DNA from: Glossina fuscipes
Taxonomy: Eukaryota > Arthropoda > Insecta > Diptera > Glossinidae
Assembly: GCF_014805625.2 (NCBI RefSeq)
Contig: NW_023998455.1
Span: forward strand, 7,392,564 to 7,456,563
DNA: 64,000 bases
Reading direction: 5' to 3'
In this document: piece after piece, positions 1-14,035 of the stretch
Layout: every line of letters starts with the position of its first letter
How positions within the stretch are numbered: the first letter of the stretch is position 1
Made by a program: the position numbers and the translations under genes
Notes under the pieces: generated by a model
Database searches by the model: none
Seen by the model: the letters and a program-made list of their open reading frames with translations, nothing else
What the model was told of the DNA's origin: nothing

Positions 1-1227
1 ATGGCCCTTATGGCAGTACGGAAAAGAGCGAGGTAAAGAGCATTCAGTATTCGACTTAAGACGCGAACATATGTCTCCGCTATTTTTTGGGTAAAGCAAT
101 TAAAAAAATTAAACCGATTTACTTCTCTTGTCTCTAACTGAAACTTATCGAGTAATTGTTTTCAATTTGAAAACCAAACGTCATTGCATTACACTTTAAT
201 GAAAACATATTAAGCAAGCAACGCTCAAATACTTATAAGGTGGATTAAATAGTTTCTTAAATACTCTCAAAAGAAGTAGTTATCTTTTTCTTTTTATTTT
301 TATTTTTAATTTGATTTTATTTAGATTTTATTTTGTTTATATTCTAATTCATTTTTAGTAAGGCTTACATAACAGTGTAACAATTAGATACCATTTACTC
401 AATGAATTTCACAATGTTATGTCTTTATACAATATATTTAGTTTGGTTTGTTTTTTTAAGTAAATCGAGTTAAGCCAAAAATGCAACTTCAACGGTTAGT
501 ATCGATTGATATTTAAGTCAAGCTACAATCTAGTTTCAGATCATTTTCTTGCTTTGATGGAGCTGAATACTAATGACAAGGCAAAATACTAATCGACTGG
601 ATACATGATTCGAAGAAGCGCTAGCTTTCTTCTCAATTAAAATATTCTGAATGAACTTTATTTCTTATATTAAGATCGTTCGTTTGTCTTTTTTTTTTTT
701 GCCAACTAAAACTCCTATTTAAACATATCACTCTCTCTGTTGGGGAGTAACAGATGCAAATGTTGCAAATATAGACTCCCAAGTTCCAAATCCTGCAGGA
801 ATCTTATTAATCGGATATTTTTTAACGTTGACCTGTTTATAGGAAATGATAAGGTCATGTGAGAACCCTAAGCTACGTTAAAAGCATTTTTGATAAGGCA
901 TACTACTCACCCCGTTGGGATGGCTTACAGTGAGAAAAAAGTAAGTCAGATAATTACATTCGCTCGTGACCGAATCTTTCAACTTATCGTCGTTATCCTT
1001 AACGGAATTGGAGAGAAGTAAAGAACTAAATTTTCATTCTTCACAATACTGGATGGACGCGGCTAATAAAAGTGGAAATATCTAAGGTGTGTGTTGTTCT
1101 TTAGGAGTAAGAAGTAACAAACACGGAAAGCACAGATGTTCACGATTTTTATTGCATAGTCGCTCGGGCGTTAGAGGCGTGTCTTTTGACCGCTTTGCAT
1201 CATTGTCCGATTTTTTTCCAATTTGTA
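1..1227. other. Non-coding, no recognised feature
   Basis: AT-rich unique-looking DNA. The opening ATG leads to a short frame (stop within about 12 codons). No repeats shared with the rest of the window were noticed. Confidence 0.6.
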
Positions 1228-1655
1228 GGAAATATCTTCGTTTTTGCGAAAATGTGAACCACAGATACTACGCAGTGTGTAGACGAACAGACGGACAAGT
1301 GGACGTGCATTCTATAGCGTGGTGCAGCCTCGCCCATAGAAGTGCGTCCAAATTTTTGTAGATTTATCTGCTGTAATTTATGAGCGAAATGAGCGAAAAG
1401 CCGAGAAACAGAGGCGTTCTCATTTTACGTGCCTCTGCAGCGACTTGGCCCGTTTTCAATACCAGCCTATGCGCAAAAACATCCAATGTTTCTTGCTAAT
1501 TTGAAGTCGATAGCTGCATCTTCGCGACCAGGAGAATGTTTAAAACAGACACTTTAAACACTGATGGGCAGACGGACATCCTTAAATCGATTCAAAGTTC
1601 AATGCCGATCAACTTATATATATGTATGTATATATACTTTGTGGTATAAAAAGAA
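1228..1655 (+). mobile_element. Dispersed repeat family C, copy 1
   Basis: It aligns with 50488-50975 through an ordered series of matches: TTTTTGCGAAAATGTGAACC, CAGACGGAC, AATTTTTGTAGATTTATCTG, TTATGAG, TTTGAAGTCGATAGC, GCGACCAGGAGAATG, CAGACGGACAT and CCGATCAACTTATATATA. The last part resembles a segment common in Drosophila intergenic repeats (from memory). The 90-codon frame at 1089-1361 overlaps it and is not a gene. Confidence 0.65.
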
Positions 1656-3294
1656 ACAGTTTAGGACAATAGCTACTCACGACTTCTTCCTCTTACTTGT
1701 TGGTCCTCTTCGCTTTGCTTTGATGTTGCAAACCATAATTTGTATTACGAGTGTGTTTCTCTTTTATGATGTAATTATACTTTTAAAAAAATCTATTAAC
1801 TTGATTAGGTGGTAAGAGTTTCATTAGTTTAAGGTGAATAAGAAATTCTTAGCGTGTACTTCCTTTCGCATTCTTCGTTTATAATGTACGAGTTTTTTAC
1901 ACGCTTAGTTCAATCAATTCATTACGATTTCACGTTAAATATTAGTTGCTTTTTAATCATTTGATGACTGAGGCAGAGATTGATTGCTTCTTGGCATCAA
2001 CAACGTGTATAAATATGTTATCCGCTTTTGCATGACTAGCTATAATTTCTTTAACACTTCGCACATAAGCTTTCAGGTAAGGTTATAAAGATTACTTTTT
2101 ATTATCATACTATACATACGTGTACATATATATATATATATATATAGGTACAAATTTTCTTTGTGTTTCCCTTTTGGAAGGAAATCTAAAAACATTTACA
2201 TCCCATTCAATTAAAGAGAGGAAAAAACAGCAATTACTTGAATTAATATTTAGAGCATAAGTCTTATAATATAACAAATTATGAAAGGTTTCATTTACAA
2301 GATCTGCTAGCATAGCAAGTAACAAAACATTTAACGTAACGAGGTGTTCATGCACGAGCTTAGCAAGGCACGTGCGGTAAAATTTTGTACGTGATGTGTG
2401 TCACGAATCATGATATTTGAGACATAATGATGACTAATTACGTTATGTTGCTTTCTTTTATAAGGTTTAAGTAAATAAACAACATTTTTCCACAGCTAGA
2501 AATGTTACGTAAAAGTATAGAATTAATGCTAGGGGAAAGACAACAAAGCTACTCATAAACATTTGCTAAGCATAATAATATATTCAAGACTTCATTTCAC
2601 TTCATTTTACGACTTAAGTAAAACTCGTTTTCATTTCTTTCTATTACTCTCCTCCTACTTTAATTAATTCGATATTTCATCGGGTCTGACTGCTGGCTAG
2701 CTATTAAAATTTGTAGATTTTAGATTTTGATCGAGAGTTGGCAGACGCGTTCAAAATGTTATCCTTTACATTATTCCAAAGTACAGTTCTTTCTCTTATC
2801 CAAGACAATTACGTGCCACAGTTTCTCCAAGGGAAGAGGAGGCTGAAATTTTTTGTGATTTTGCAACACATTCACACCATTCGAAACTATAAACCACACA
2901 CCACGTCCACATAACTACGAGTAGCTGCAGAGCAACAAAGATCAATCATTGTTGGATCAAGTTCTAAAGTCATAAGTACTCGGTACTTGGCTTTTACTCA
3001 CTTTCATTAACTTCTTATATTTAGCTAATCATAGACTGGAATTACTTTATGTTAAAAATTAGTCTTTCTTAGTATCTTCAATTCTAAGAAAGATGTTATC
3101 GCCCGAGCACCGTTCTTTACATATATGTATTTACATATGTGTATTCCTATTAAAAACTCGAAAATTTAAATGCAAAATCTTGAGGCACAGATCAATTCTG
3201 AAAGTAGTCGGGGGCCTACGTAAGCAATATTCCTTAACAACCCACAGTACTTAAGTGTTCAGAGAGGTCATGGACGAAATATTTTAAAATTTTT
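1656..3294. other. Non-coding, (AT)n at 2126-2146
   Basis: Apart from an eleven-unit (AT)n run, nothing recognisable. Open frames are at most 83 codons and compositionally random. Confidence 0.6.
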
Positions 3295-3580
3295 GAATTC
3301 TTATATCCTACGCCACTTGTCGTGCAAGAATGTATAAGGTTTGCGTATATGTTGCCTGTCCATCTGATGTCTGCTCGTGTATTTTTGTATTCAGCTTATA
3401 GGTCGTACCGTTTGATATATTTGGAAGAAATGTGGCACACCGATGTGCTTTGACTCAAGAACGAATGCTATAGAGTAATACCACATCTCCGATCTCTCCA
3501 CATATAATGTTCTATTTGGTAAAGTCGTCGTGTGAGTAATTGTATCAAGCGCAATTGTTTAGGGCTTTCACTGTGGTGGA
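3295..3580 (-). mobile_element. Dispersed repeat family B, copy 4 (old)
   Basis: It is aligned by eye with copy 3 in the same orientation: an end TTATATCCTACGCC, GCCTGTCCATCTGATGTCTG, then TTTGATATATTTGG and CACACCGATGTGCTTTGACT. It is more diverged than the other three copies. Confidence 0.5.
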
Positions 3581-6500
3581 CTATGTGCCGCTATAATGCT
3601 TTTACCTTTCTATACAAATTTCATTACAGCATTTTACTATAAGCGAATCGACGTTATTTTAACCGATCCGCAAGTATATGAGACATGGTTGGACTATCTT
3701 TTTGAAATCACTATCACATCAAAGGAAACGACGTATTCGCTTTGTCGACACATAATACTGCATTAGTCAAGAACATATTCACGCAAACACACAAGCATCC
3801 AAGAGAAATCTATAGCAAAAATTTGAAAAAGAATCAGATCAAAAAAAGTCGCAATTCGTTTTATAAAAGTGCAACACAAGTCGATTTAAAATTTAATTTC
3901 CTTATTTATCTTTTGTTTAACTTACTTATTCTTGATGGGGTTATTTTTAAAATGTTTTTTTTTATTTAACTGTTCCTCCTGTACATATGTTCTCCTTTTT
4001 TTACACTTCTTTTTTAATATCTTAGCCGATTACAAATTGCAATTGTAATCTTTCGGAAACTAAAAAAAAAATACATTCCATTCAAGGTCGCAAGTTTTAC
4101 TGTTGTGTTCAGCTGCATGTCCACCAAGTAAGGTAACGGAAAGTAAATAAACTAATGTTAATAATAATAATCGGCAAATGTTGGATAATTAACGCTTTAA
4201 GAGAAATTATTGTTTAAATTAGCCAGAAAGAGAGAAAGAAAGAGACAGAGAGAGAGAGAGAGAATAAAATAAACAATAGAAATTAAGAGAAACTAGATTA
4301 AAACAAATCTTTACCTTAATTGAACTCTTTAAGCTTAGCTCAATCACTTGCTCCAACTCTCGGCATAAGTGAAATATTAAAAACTTTAATACCTGATCTA
4401 TCTGTCGGTTCGGTTTGCATTTCAGGCGCTGAAGATTTGCTAATGACTGACACTTGCTCTTTAGTGGCAACAATGTAATTGAAACGAGACATTGTTAACT
4501 GTGGAAGGTGTACAACTAAAGCGAATAGAAGATCAGCTGAACGATAGTTTATCGATAGGCTTAGAATTTCTATTAGAGTTGTGCACTTACTCAGAGTGTT
4601 AGACGATGAACATGACTTTAACTTTAACTTTAACTTATTAGTTATAAGAAAACTGTTATTGTGTCAGATCATTTTGTATGCTATATATGTATAATAAGCT
4701 GACCGCTGCTGTTGCTGTTAAATTGCTGCTGCCGCTATTGTATTGCTGCTGCTGCTGCTACTGCTGCTGTTGCTTGGTCAGCAACTTCTTGGACATGATT
4801 TGTGATTTAGTTCACTTTCAAGTGTTGTGCGTTACGTGCACGTTAAGCGGTTAACAAAGCAAAACAGTGAACGGTCTTTTGTTATTTATTTATTTTTTTT
4901 TTTTTTGTTTTGCTTTTTGAAATAATTAAATCAGATTTTTTTACGTTTTTGTCTTCAATCTGTTTAAACGTGTTCTCTATATCAGTGTGATATTTAAATT
5001 AAATACATTTGTTTTTTTTTTTTTTGTTTTCTTCTCGATTAATAATTTATACAAATTTATATAAACATCTAGAGAGTTTATAAAAAAGTTAGCGTTGATA
5101 AGAAATTTGAAAAAAACAAATAATTTTTTATAAGTTAACCGTTGTTTATGGAAAAAAAAGACGGTTTCTTTTTTTTTTTTCTTAACAAAACGGAAACAAT
5201 TAATTTTTCTTCGGCATTATAAGACGGAAGTTCCTCTTTTTTTTTAAAAGCCTTTCTCTCCGCATACGATAGATACGCGTGCATGTGTATGTGTGTGTGT
5301 GTGTATGTGCATGTGTGTATATGTGTGGTGATATAAGCTCAGCATAAGCACTTTTAAATTTCTATGAGAAAATTTGCAATTTTTACCAACACAAGTGATC
5401 CTAAGAGTATTTTTTCCATTTCGAAATTTTCTCCAGGTATTGTAAGCCCACCCTATGTGCATAGTTTGCTTTGTAAGTAAATGCTTAAAATACAAAACAA
5501 AAAAGAAGAAGAAATTAATTAAAGAGAAGTGTTTGCGCATACCTCAATATATCTATATGTACGTACGACTGCTTGCCTCGCTGTATGCCTTAAAGTAATC
5601 TTGAAATTGTGTGTGAAACTGTATTAAAATTAATAAGCTTGAGAAACTTGTGTTTGTTGTTATAAAACAAAAGAAATTTAATTGAAAACAAAATAAATAT
5701 ATTCTGGGAATATACATAATAATAAAAAAGTGTAATTAAATTTTTTTAAAAATTTTATATATATTATATCTACAATAAACTTCTTAATGAATCTAATGCA
5801 CATTTTGGATTAACTCGGTTATGAAGGTATTCCCCTTTTTTTTTTTTGTTTTTTCTTTTTAATTAAGAAAAAAGTATTTAAGATAGCATTAATAAACGTT
5901 CTTCTACTCGCTTATTTATAATTAACATTTTTTTTATATTTAAAACATTTATTCTACAATAACAATTATTCTCTGTTCATGTGTTAATTATTATTTATTT
6001 TTTTTTTTATTATTTAATTCTTAATTAAATTTCCTTTTTTTTTTTGGTAGATCGTATAAAGATTTTACTAAAAAAAAAAAAAAAAAAATATATGAAAAAA
6101 ATAAAAGAAAACATAAAACAAAAAACTTAAGACACAAACTTGATTTCCTCAATGTATTTTATTGTGCCACCAAATGACCTCAATTCTAAGAGAATCTGAG
6201 TCACTTTATCTCTTGTCCAAAAAAAGGTTTTTCTGACATTACTACGACACGCTTTAAATACTTATTAGGTAAAATGTCCTAAGTTTGATTATTTTTTTTA
6301 TAATAATTTTATTTTTTTATTTTTTTGATTATTTCATTAAAATGATTTACAAAATGTTATGAAATCATTGAACATTTGTTAATTTTTCGTTTTTGTTTTT
6401 GTTTTGCCTGAAATGTACTTTACACACGTTCGTAAACATGAAATTTCAAATTTTAATGTTTTCATATATGTATATATATATATCTCAGTTGAGTTGCTTA

Positions 6501-9500
6501 ACGCTTTTTCTTCATATTTCTGTCGTTTATAAACCATTTTTATTTATCTTTAAAAAAGCATTAAATGTAGTATAAGTGCGTTTATTGTTACCGTGTAACA
6601 GTTGTCATTCGTGTTGTTGTTATTGCTATTGTAAATGTCGTTGCAGTTATTTCCTTTTATTTTTTTTTTTTTGTTTTTATGTCCGCAAAATGTTATACTT
6701 TATCGGTTGCTTATTATAGCCGCCTTACAACTTCTGCCGCGCGGTTTCGTTACCGTTTTGTGCACAACTTTTTTCGTAACAGTTTCGAAATTATCGTATT
6801 TTATATACAGTTTTAATTGGCATTCTTGAAAAGTGCATTTCTGCTTTATAAATACAACGGCAATATATATATCTATATATATATATATATGTATGTTGAT
6901 TATAAAACTACTATAGTAAACATTCTTATATTGCCGTTCAATTGTTATTTGGCAATGACACTTGTATGCATGCGGTCAAGTACACAAAACCGTAAAAATA
7001 TAAATAAAAACTCAAACTCGCTAAATGCTTTAAACTCACAAATCAAGCAATGAGGTGGTGAGCATGTGTGCGTGTCTCGCTTTACTTATTTAATATTTAT
7101 GGGGGAAACAACATTCGTATAAAGAAGCCCAAGAAGCTATACTTGAGACTTGAGGCGAATCCTAAATACTCATCAACCATATGCTCGCTCGCTATAAGGA
7201 AATCAATCAATTTTTTTTTGTTACACTTTAGCACATCAGTAGGTCTTTATATTTATTATATTGGTTTTATCATCGAAATTGTCTTACTCTACTTTCCGAT
7301 TTTAATCTCTGAAAGAAGAAATTTGTCGGCCAAACGAATAGATTTTTACTTTCAGAACGATTCAAATACGTAGACAATTAGATAATGTATTTGTATACAT
7401 AGTATACATTAGCCCTTAATTGTTGCAAAACTGAATTATGATTATAGAATTTTTATATGGCATGGAATGAAGAAATTCTCAGAAAATTATTCTTTCTTTC
7501 CTGAGACGCCGAGTGCTTTTTCTTTAGCCAGCATTCGTTACATTACACCTTTGCCCATATCGTTATTCTGTAACTGTGCTCTAATGTATTCTACCGAGGT
7601 GTAGGTGGTTGTTATTTATTTCGTACACTTAACTCAACTCCATTTGCCTGCAAACACTCTGTCATTAAAATACTTTTTATGTAATCTAGTTTTTTTACTA
7701 TTTTCTATAACTCATGTTTTTTTTCCTTGGTTTGGTTTTTATTTTTTTTTGTTTATTTTACAGCACAATAGTTTTGTTTTTTTGAATTTAGGTCATTTTT
7801 TTTGATAATTTCTTTCGTTATGCTATTACATGATTTAACATATTTTTAAGTGCAGTTTTTGTTTGTTTCAGTCTTTTAATAGGTCCAGCTTGTTTTCATC
7901 TATGCTCACTTCTGGGGGTATATTAAACTTTTCAGGTGTTTCTTCAAGCATAAAAATGCTAACCACACAGGTAACAAAAGTACATATAACACGTCGCTCA
8001 ATAATTCCCCCGATTGATGAATGGCAATGGAAAGCAACAACTCTCCCATCAATGTGGATCGATCTTTCAATTGTTCATCTAATAGTTGCACGTACTCTTA
8101 GTGTCGTTACTTTTGCTATTGTCAGAACAACATATAATCCGCATTTCATTGATTAGACAGTCCTTTTTACAGAGAAAATTCAGCATTGATTTGCAAAGTG
8201 TTGATGCAACTCTTCCTTGGTTAGGAGTAAGAATTTTGCGGTCTCTGCTTTAATAGCCTTAAACGAGATTATACACGCATCGCGGACGTTGATGTCAGTG
8301 GACGTCGTAAGAATTCTCCTCGATAATCAAAAAGTGGATTTTGCAAGAAATGGTTGACATCTTAAGCGCATCAAAAAGCAGGAAAAGTCCATTTTGGGAG
8401 GATTGTTTGCCAAGTAGGAACGTGCAACCTTTACAGCAATAGTGGGCACAAATCCATCGTATCACACCTTGAGTGCTACGAGAGTAAACTTGCATAAATT
8501 GAAATCTCTTGCCGCAATACATATTAAAATAGATTTTAATAAAAGATAGTGGAACTTTTCCATACACTCAACATTCCTCATTAAGTTGTATGTATATACA
8601 GACAACATTTCTGAAAAATATTACTAAGCAGAAAAAAAGCTTTCTTTTTTCTTATTCGATTTCAAATACAATCAGTACGCGATACCGACAAAATTTCTAC
8701 GGAAATCGAAAAATATTCATTTTGCTTGTTCTCTTTTTTTGCGTTTATAAAATTTTCGTTTTTGCCAACGGAAATGTTTAAATACAACCGTTGCTCTAGA
8801 TTTTTTTTACTCTTTAAATACTTAAATTTAAAATTTGTCTTAAAAAATTGTACGCTTATCCTTCACATGGCGGAGATTATGTCGCATGTATTTAAATATA
8901 ATAATTTCAAGATATCTTTAAACCCAAACATTTCCGTTTTAATAAACGATAAATTATCAAAAGAAAAAAAAAAAAAAAAGAAAAAACACAACTAGATTTT
9001 CCTCTCATATGAATGTCAGAAATATTTTAGATCGAGAGTCAATAAAACTTAATGATGGAAATATTTAAAATAATAAGCAAGAAGGATTGATGCTTAAATC
9101 AATGCAAGCTTAACAGTTTTGTGTTCAATGAATATCGTGTTGTCAGTTCACAAAGGATGTAAGGCAAGTGGCGCATTCGCTTACACAAATTATAGTTGGT
9201 TTTTGGAAAGTAAGACTAAATCTTCTTAGGCTTGGAAGTAGCAACATATTTGTACTCACTAATGGGGAACGGAAATACGCAAATTGTTTCAATCTACACG
9301 CAACAGCTGAAAGTACGCCTTCGAATGCTGCGATTTGTACCCATGTTTTTAGTAAATGCGAAGCCGTACCTTTTAAGCATTGCTTCGAGTCTCTCGAAGC
9401 CGCAACGAACGAAGCAAGGGACGAAAGTCAAACTTGATAGATACGCTTTGAATCAGTTTTTCCAAATTTAAAAGTAACATGATCGACGTATATAATTTAA

Positions 9501-9545
9501 TAACAAGTTAACTGCATTCGACCTGTAGACGGGACATCGTATGTG
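3581..9545. other. Non-coding, homopolymer- and microsatellite-rich
   Basis: It contains (AG)n at 4247-4263, the CTG tract at 4690-4775, a GT-rich run at 5278-5330, poly-A at 6070-6089, (TA)n at 6862-6891 and A-rich runs near 8960. The frames (up to 101 codons) are Phe/Leu/Tyr/Ile-rich, as expected from AT-rich DNA. No gene is supported. Confidence 0.6.
4690..4775. repeat. Imperfect CTG/TTG trinucleotide tract
   Basis: It consists of CTG units interspersed with TTG, CCG and CTA. All frames are interrupted, so there is no sign of coding use. Confidence 0.9.
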
Positions 9546-9565
9546 AGCCATCCGTTCGGATGGCT
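9546..9565. repeat. Perfect 9-bp inverted repeat with 2-nt loop
   Basis: AGCCATCCG and its exact complement are separated by TT. It is a GC-rich hairpin in AT-rich surroundings and isolated from the recognised repeat families. Function is unknown; it may be a remnant of a mobile element end. Confidence 0.6.
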
Positions 9566-12409
9566 AAACGGAACAATGACGCACTAAAGGTCAGCTTTGA
9601 TGCTGACTCATCTCACTTGGATTACTGCAAAATATCACTCTTGACTGCCTGATATAAATAATTTAGCAATTTTTTAAAACCGAACAAACACGCTGCACCA
9701 ATCCTTTTAACAAGATTATTCCCCTTCATCCCTAGTCTCACGATTAATTTACCTCAACTCTGAATGGATGAACTTCATTAAAGATCTACAGAATCCGTCA
9801 TAACCTAAACCACTCACAAAAACTCTACGTGTTCAAATAGAGAAAATTGTTATGAACTCACACACACAGTTGAAAATTGAAGCCAAACAATTGACGGTCG
9901 GTAAATTGTAACAGCAGTGCGCAGCTCGAGAAACGTAATTAAAATCTTTTAATTGGCAGTAGTTTAAAGCCCTTTGGAATAGCGGCTTTAGCAAGAAACC
10001 ATTTGTTGCAGACACATGGGGTTTCCGACTCTCTAGAAAAAAACCTGTTGGATACTATTTTTGAATAGCTAAAGTGTCCACCTAGCTTAAGCAGAAAGCC
10101 TGAAAAAGAAAACTCGCGAAGTGGTATACACAATAAAGTGTAGGGCTGCCGAATAAATGTATATTTTTCTTTTTTTATTTTTTAATAAACACTGAATGGC
10201 AAAAGATATCAACATGAATTTTCTATTATTATTATTATAGCAATCGGATTATGGCATCTTTATTTGAAAATTATGTCTGGAAGATCGTTTTCTTCACCTT
10301 TCACGGTCATTGAGAATTTGTGGTTTATTGGAGTAAGCCAATGCTCCAACATAACCTCGAAGATCCTTTCAGATTATGAAATCACTCAAAGAAGAAGACA
10401 ATTCATAGGGTGGAATAACCACCAAAGTATTAATATATACGCAGAGTGTTTCTGTAAGCTGCACGCTTATGTATGTATTGTATTCCAGAAATAATGGCAA
10501 GGCCCAAGCAATACATTAAAGCAAAATTTGATCACAAATCTCAGTCAGAAGTGCGTTTTAATTCTGTTTATTTTCAAGACAGCAAAACGAATGACCCGAT
10601 AGCTTGGAAAAGAGATATAAACACACACTCAGTACAAAGTCTCGGCTGCTAATTGAATAAAATCTTTCGAAAACATCGTCATTTCGCGAATTAAGTGAAT
10701 AAATGCCTCGTATAGTTCATATTGATATGGCATCTCGCATATATATATATAATGCGATGATTAACAAACTGATTTATTGATTCGCATATATCTCTCTCCT
10801 CCACCCACATGGATAGCCGAAGTGCATTAACATTGCATTGATAGGAAAAGTATATAAAAAGTTTCACACTAATTATCGTATTACTGGAGATATATCTTTA
10901 TTTAGTAGCATGCTGACGTGCCTGGCTAAGCCTGTTCTTTGTCTTTTTAACTTAATTGAATTCAGTTTAATATAATTTTTCAGTTTGATTATTTCATTTT
11001 GTATCAAATAAATTTTAATTAATTTGAGTTTTCAGTTAACACGTGCTCATTTAACAGCTTTAAAATTCGCACACCTTAACCAGTTGAAAAGATTAATCAA
11101 ATTCCATCCATATATTAACCCCAATTGACTCCGCATGAACAGCGCAGAAAAGCTTCTGCAAAATTTACATTTTGCGATTAGATACTTCTGCATATTTAAA
11201 TTCGTAGATCAGTTCGCTTAAGTCAACGAGCATTAACCTATTGCTGTTAAATTCAAATAAAACACAAAAATAAAAACCACCTTTTAAAATCACGTTAAAC
11301 ATGTGTCTCTCCATTAATTTACTTAATTAGCAAAAAAGCTTCAAAACGACGAAATCAAAAATTAAAAACCACAAGCAAGAAAAAAAATTATTATTAAACC
11401 CATAATTAAGGCGGAGGAGAAGGAGTTGAAGGCGGCAACGAGAAAGCACAAAGTACAAAAACCAAAAAAAAAAAAAAAAAAAAAAAAGAAAGACAAAAAA
11501 CAAAAAACAAAAAACAAAAAACCAAAACCCAAAATTATTATTACAAACCTGAAATTATAGAAGTCAGAAAATAAAAACAAAAGTTATAAATGTAATCTTC
11601 CGGCAACACCTAGTCGCCGTGTTGAGGTAAACGCTTGCTTTTAAGGGAAAAAAAGGCAGAAAACCGAAAAAATCTTTTCCTTAAGTTAAGGAAGCAAACT
11701 TAAAACTTAGTCATTGGGTGAAGTGAATTCAAATCCTTCCTTAAAAAACTATTTCACAAATTGCCTGAAGTTGTACTTGGGACAAACAGGTCAACGGAGA
11801 CAGTTTATACCGCAAAATATTAAAAAGAACTGAATATGATTTTATTTTCAATGCATTCAGGGAGTTCTACAACTCAAGTCATCTTTAACTGGACTTGGGT
11901 CAAACCCGAAGAGCGCAAAACTGATAGACACGCTTTTATATCTAAGATCACGGTATAGAAATTCAATAATTAGTTGATATCCAGAACCAATACATTGTTT
12001 TTACACTGAAGAAACAGGCATCAAAGCGAAAGGCGTACGTAGATCAGTGCGAGGTTCTTATTCGGTTTGGACTTTTCTTCCCCTTGTCTGTCTATCCGTC
12101 CTCCTGTTCTTGGAATTGTTATATACTTCATGTCCGGATATACTGGTATGGACGTATTTCCCCATGCAAGCACATTTGCAGGACAAACAAAGAAGACTAA
12201 GCCAAAGAAGAAAAGAAAGAAAACTTGAATATTTTCAAATAAGTCAAGCAAGAGTTCTCTGTGAAAAATCGTCGCCCGCAGCGATATATAAACTTGTTAC
12301 CAAGAAAAGCTATAAGTAATAAAACTGTATTCAGTTTAAGGGTACCTGGGATACTGCTCCCCCCAAAAAGTACTTTATTACTTAAGATCGTAGCGGCATA
12401 CGGCTTACC
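9566..12409. other. Non-coding, A-rich stretch near 11.34-11.58 kb
   Basis: The most distinctive part is 11340-11580, dominated by AAAAAC-type units and a 24-A run at 11464-11487. A remnant of the CTGTCTGTC-type motif lies near 12085-12105. Nothing coding was seen. Confidence 0.55.
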
Positions 12410-12545
12410 TTACACATTGTAGTCAGTGGGTAAAAGCATAACTCTTACCGATTGTGCACACAACCATTGAACTGTAGCTGTTGCCTTATCTCTTTGTCTT
12501 TCTCAATGCTTTGTGATAATCGCCGTATTACACGAATAGAATAGA
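12410..12545 (+). mobile_element. SINE family A, 5'-truncated
   Basis: GTGGGTAAAAGCATAACTCT, TACCGATTG, CTTTGTCTTTCTC and CGCCGTATTACACGAATAG match the body and tail of the copy at 42150. No head was seen. Confidence 0.6.
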
Positions 12546-14035
12546 AACCGTAATTAATCGTATAATATACACAAAAGCAAGAAAATGACAATTGACATAT
12601 TTCATTAGTGATTTAATTTTAGAGTCTTTCATATTTTAATCTACCCCCTTTCTGACCTTACGAAAGTCGGACGAACGGACACGTGTTTACGTTGGTATGA
12701 TTCAACATACATTGGTGGGAGTTATTTTTCGATTAGAAGTCTTCGTTTCATTCATTTCAATTAATTGACAACATGGGTTCATATCTACGGCAAAATGGCA
12801 AGCAAGTGCATGGTTTTATTGCGAACAGAATACTAAAAGTAACAAAAAATCACAAAAACTAGGATAACCTATTGTTTTACCTCAGAATACAGTTTTTGGT
12901 TTCCATCTTGCTAACGTAAATCTTTCTCCGCCTCGCTACGAAATGATTGCTGGGAATACTACAAAAGGCAGGATAGACGGACGTAAATGATATCTCTCAG
13001 GATCTTTGGTTAATTAAATATCCATTTATTTTATAGAGTTTCCAGCATAGACTTCTTTCTTACGTTAGCAGTTTGATGTGTAGTGAGGGTTAGACTCGAA
13101 AGAGTTCGTTTGTGAAAAATTCTCACCATCGTTACACACACATTGCATGCAAGCAAATATTTACGAATCATGACACTAATCGCTTAAATGATTTTTTTAT
13201 CGAACACTTGTACAGCGTGTGTGTCTCGAAAGAAATCTGTTGCTCTCATTTATATATGCTTACACATAAGTGCGTATGTACGCATAAGAGCGCATGTCAG
13301 TTTTGTGTGTGTAAATATTGACCTCATTCTGTCTAATGGTAGCGCTGTAACATTTTATAGTCATCATCATCATCATCATCATCATCATCGTCGTCATCAT
13401 CGTAATCATCGTCATCATCGTCGCCGTCATCAGCATCTTCTCATGTTAAGTTGGCGGCGGCGGCATCAATAAAAAGCCACATTTCATACATAACACATCT
13501 ATGCACATAAAATGCTGTTGCTTTGTCGGAAAAATGTATTTGAAAGTTTCAAAGCGTGTTACTGTTATTCTTATATCGTATTGTTGCAGTAATTGATTAT
13601 GATTTTCAAAAATTTTTCATTGAAAACTTCGACAATTTTCCAAAAACAAAAAAAAAAATCCAAATAAATTTTACCATCAATTAATCTTTTCCGTCTTTCT
13701 CCTAAATGTGTATAAATGCAGTTTTTATTTTTCATTTTATTGTTGTCTTAAAGCCCACCTATACATGCAATAATTGAGTCCCCTCCCCCAAGAAATGTTA
13801 ATTATTAATATTAACATTACCGGACGGAAATTTTCAATAAATCAAGCGGACATGTGATGGAAATCTCAATAAACAGAGAGAACTTTTATCAAATATTATT
13901 TTATACTCATACTAAAAAAACCATTTCAAGTTGCAAGCTTGCCTTAAAAAAAGCGTAAATGATTTGCTTTTTTTTTTCATTTTTACAAATCAAATAACTA
14001 GCAAAAATACTATATTAGACCAAGGCAGCTATTAA
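12546..14035. other. Non-coding, with GACGGAC remnants and the TCA tract
   Basis: Isolated GACGAACGGAC and AGACGGACG motifs near 12665 and 12970 suggest decayed family B or C copies, too diverged to delimit. The trinucleotide tract is annotated separately. Confidence 0.5.
13361..13437. repeat. (TCA)n/(TCG)n trinucleotide tract
   Basis: About nine TCA units are followed by a mixture of TCG, TCA and TAA units. It gives poly-His or poly-Ser/Ile in translation and explains an apparent 94-codon frame at 13188-13472. Confidence 0.95.

Noticed and set aside
8295..8567. 90-codon minus-strand frame faintly like a Tc1 transposase segment
   Set aside because: The resemblance (Trp and Cys positions after a Gly-Val) is too weak and not continued on either side.
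13361..13437. Regular spacing of units resembling an array
   Set aside because: It is a simple trinucleotide microsatellite. There are no repeat-spacer units, and CRISPR arrays are not expected in an insect nuclear genome.
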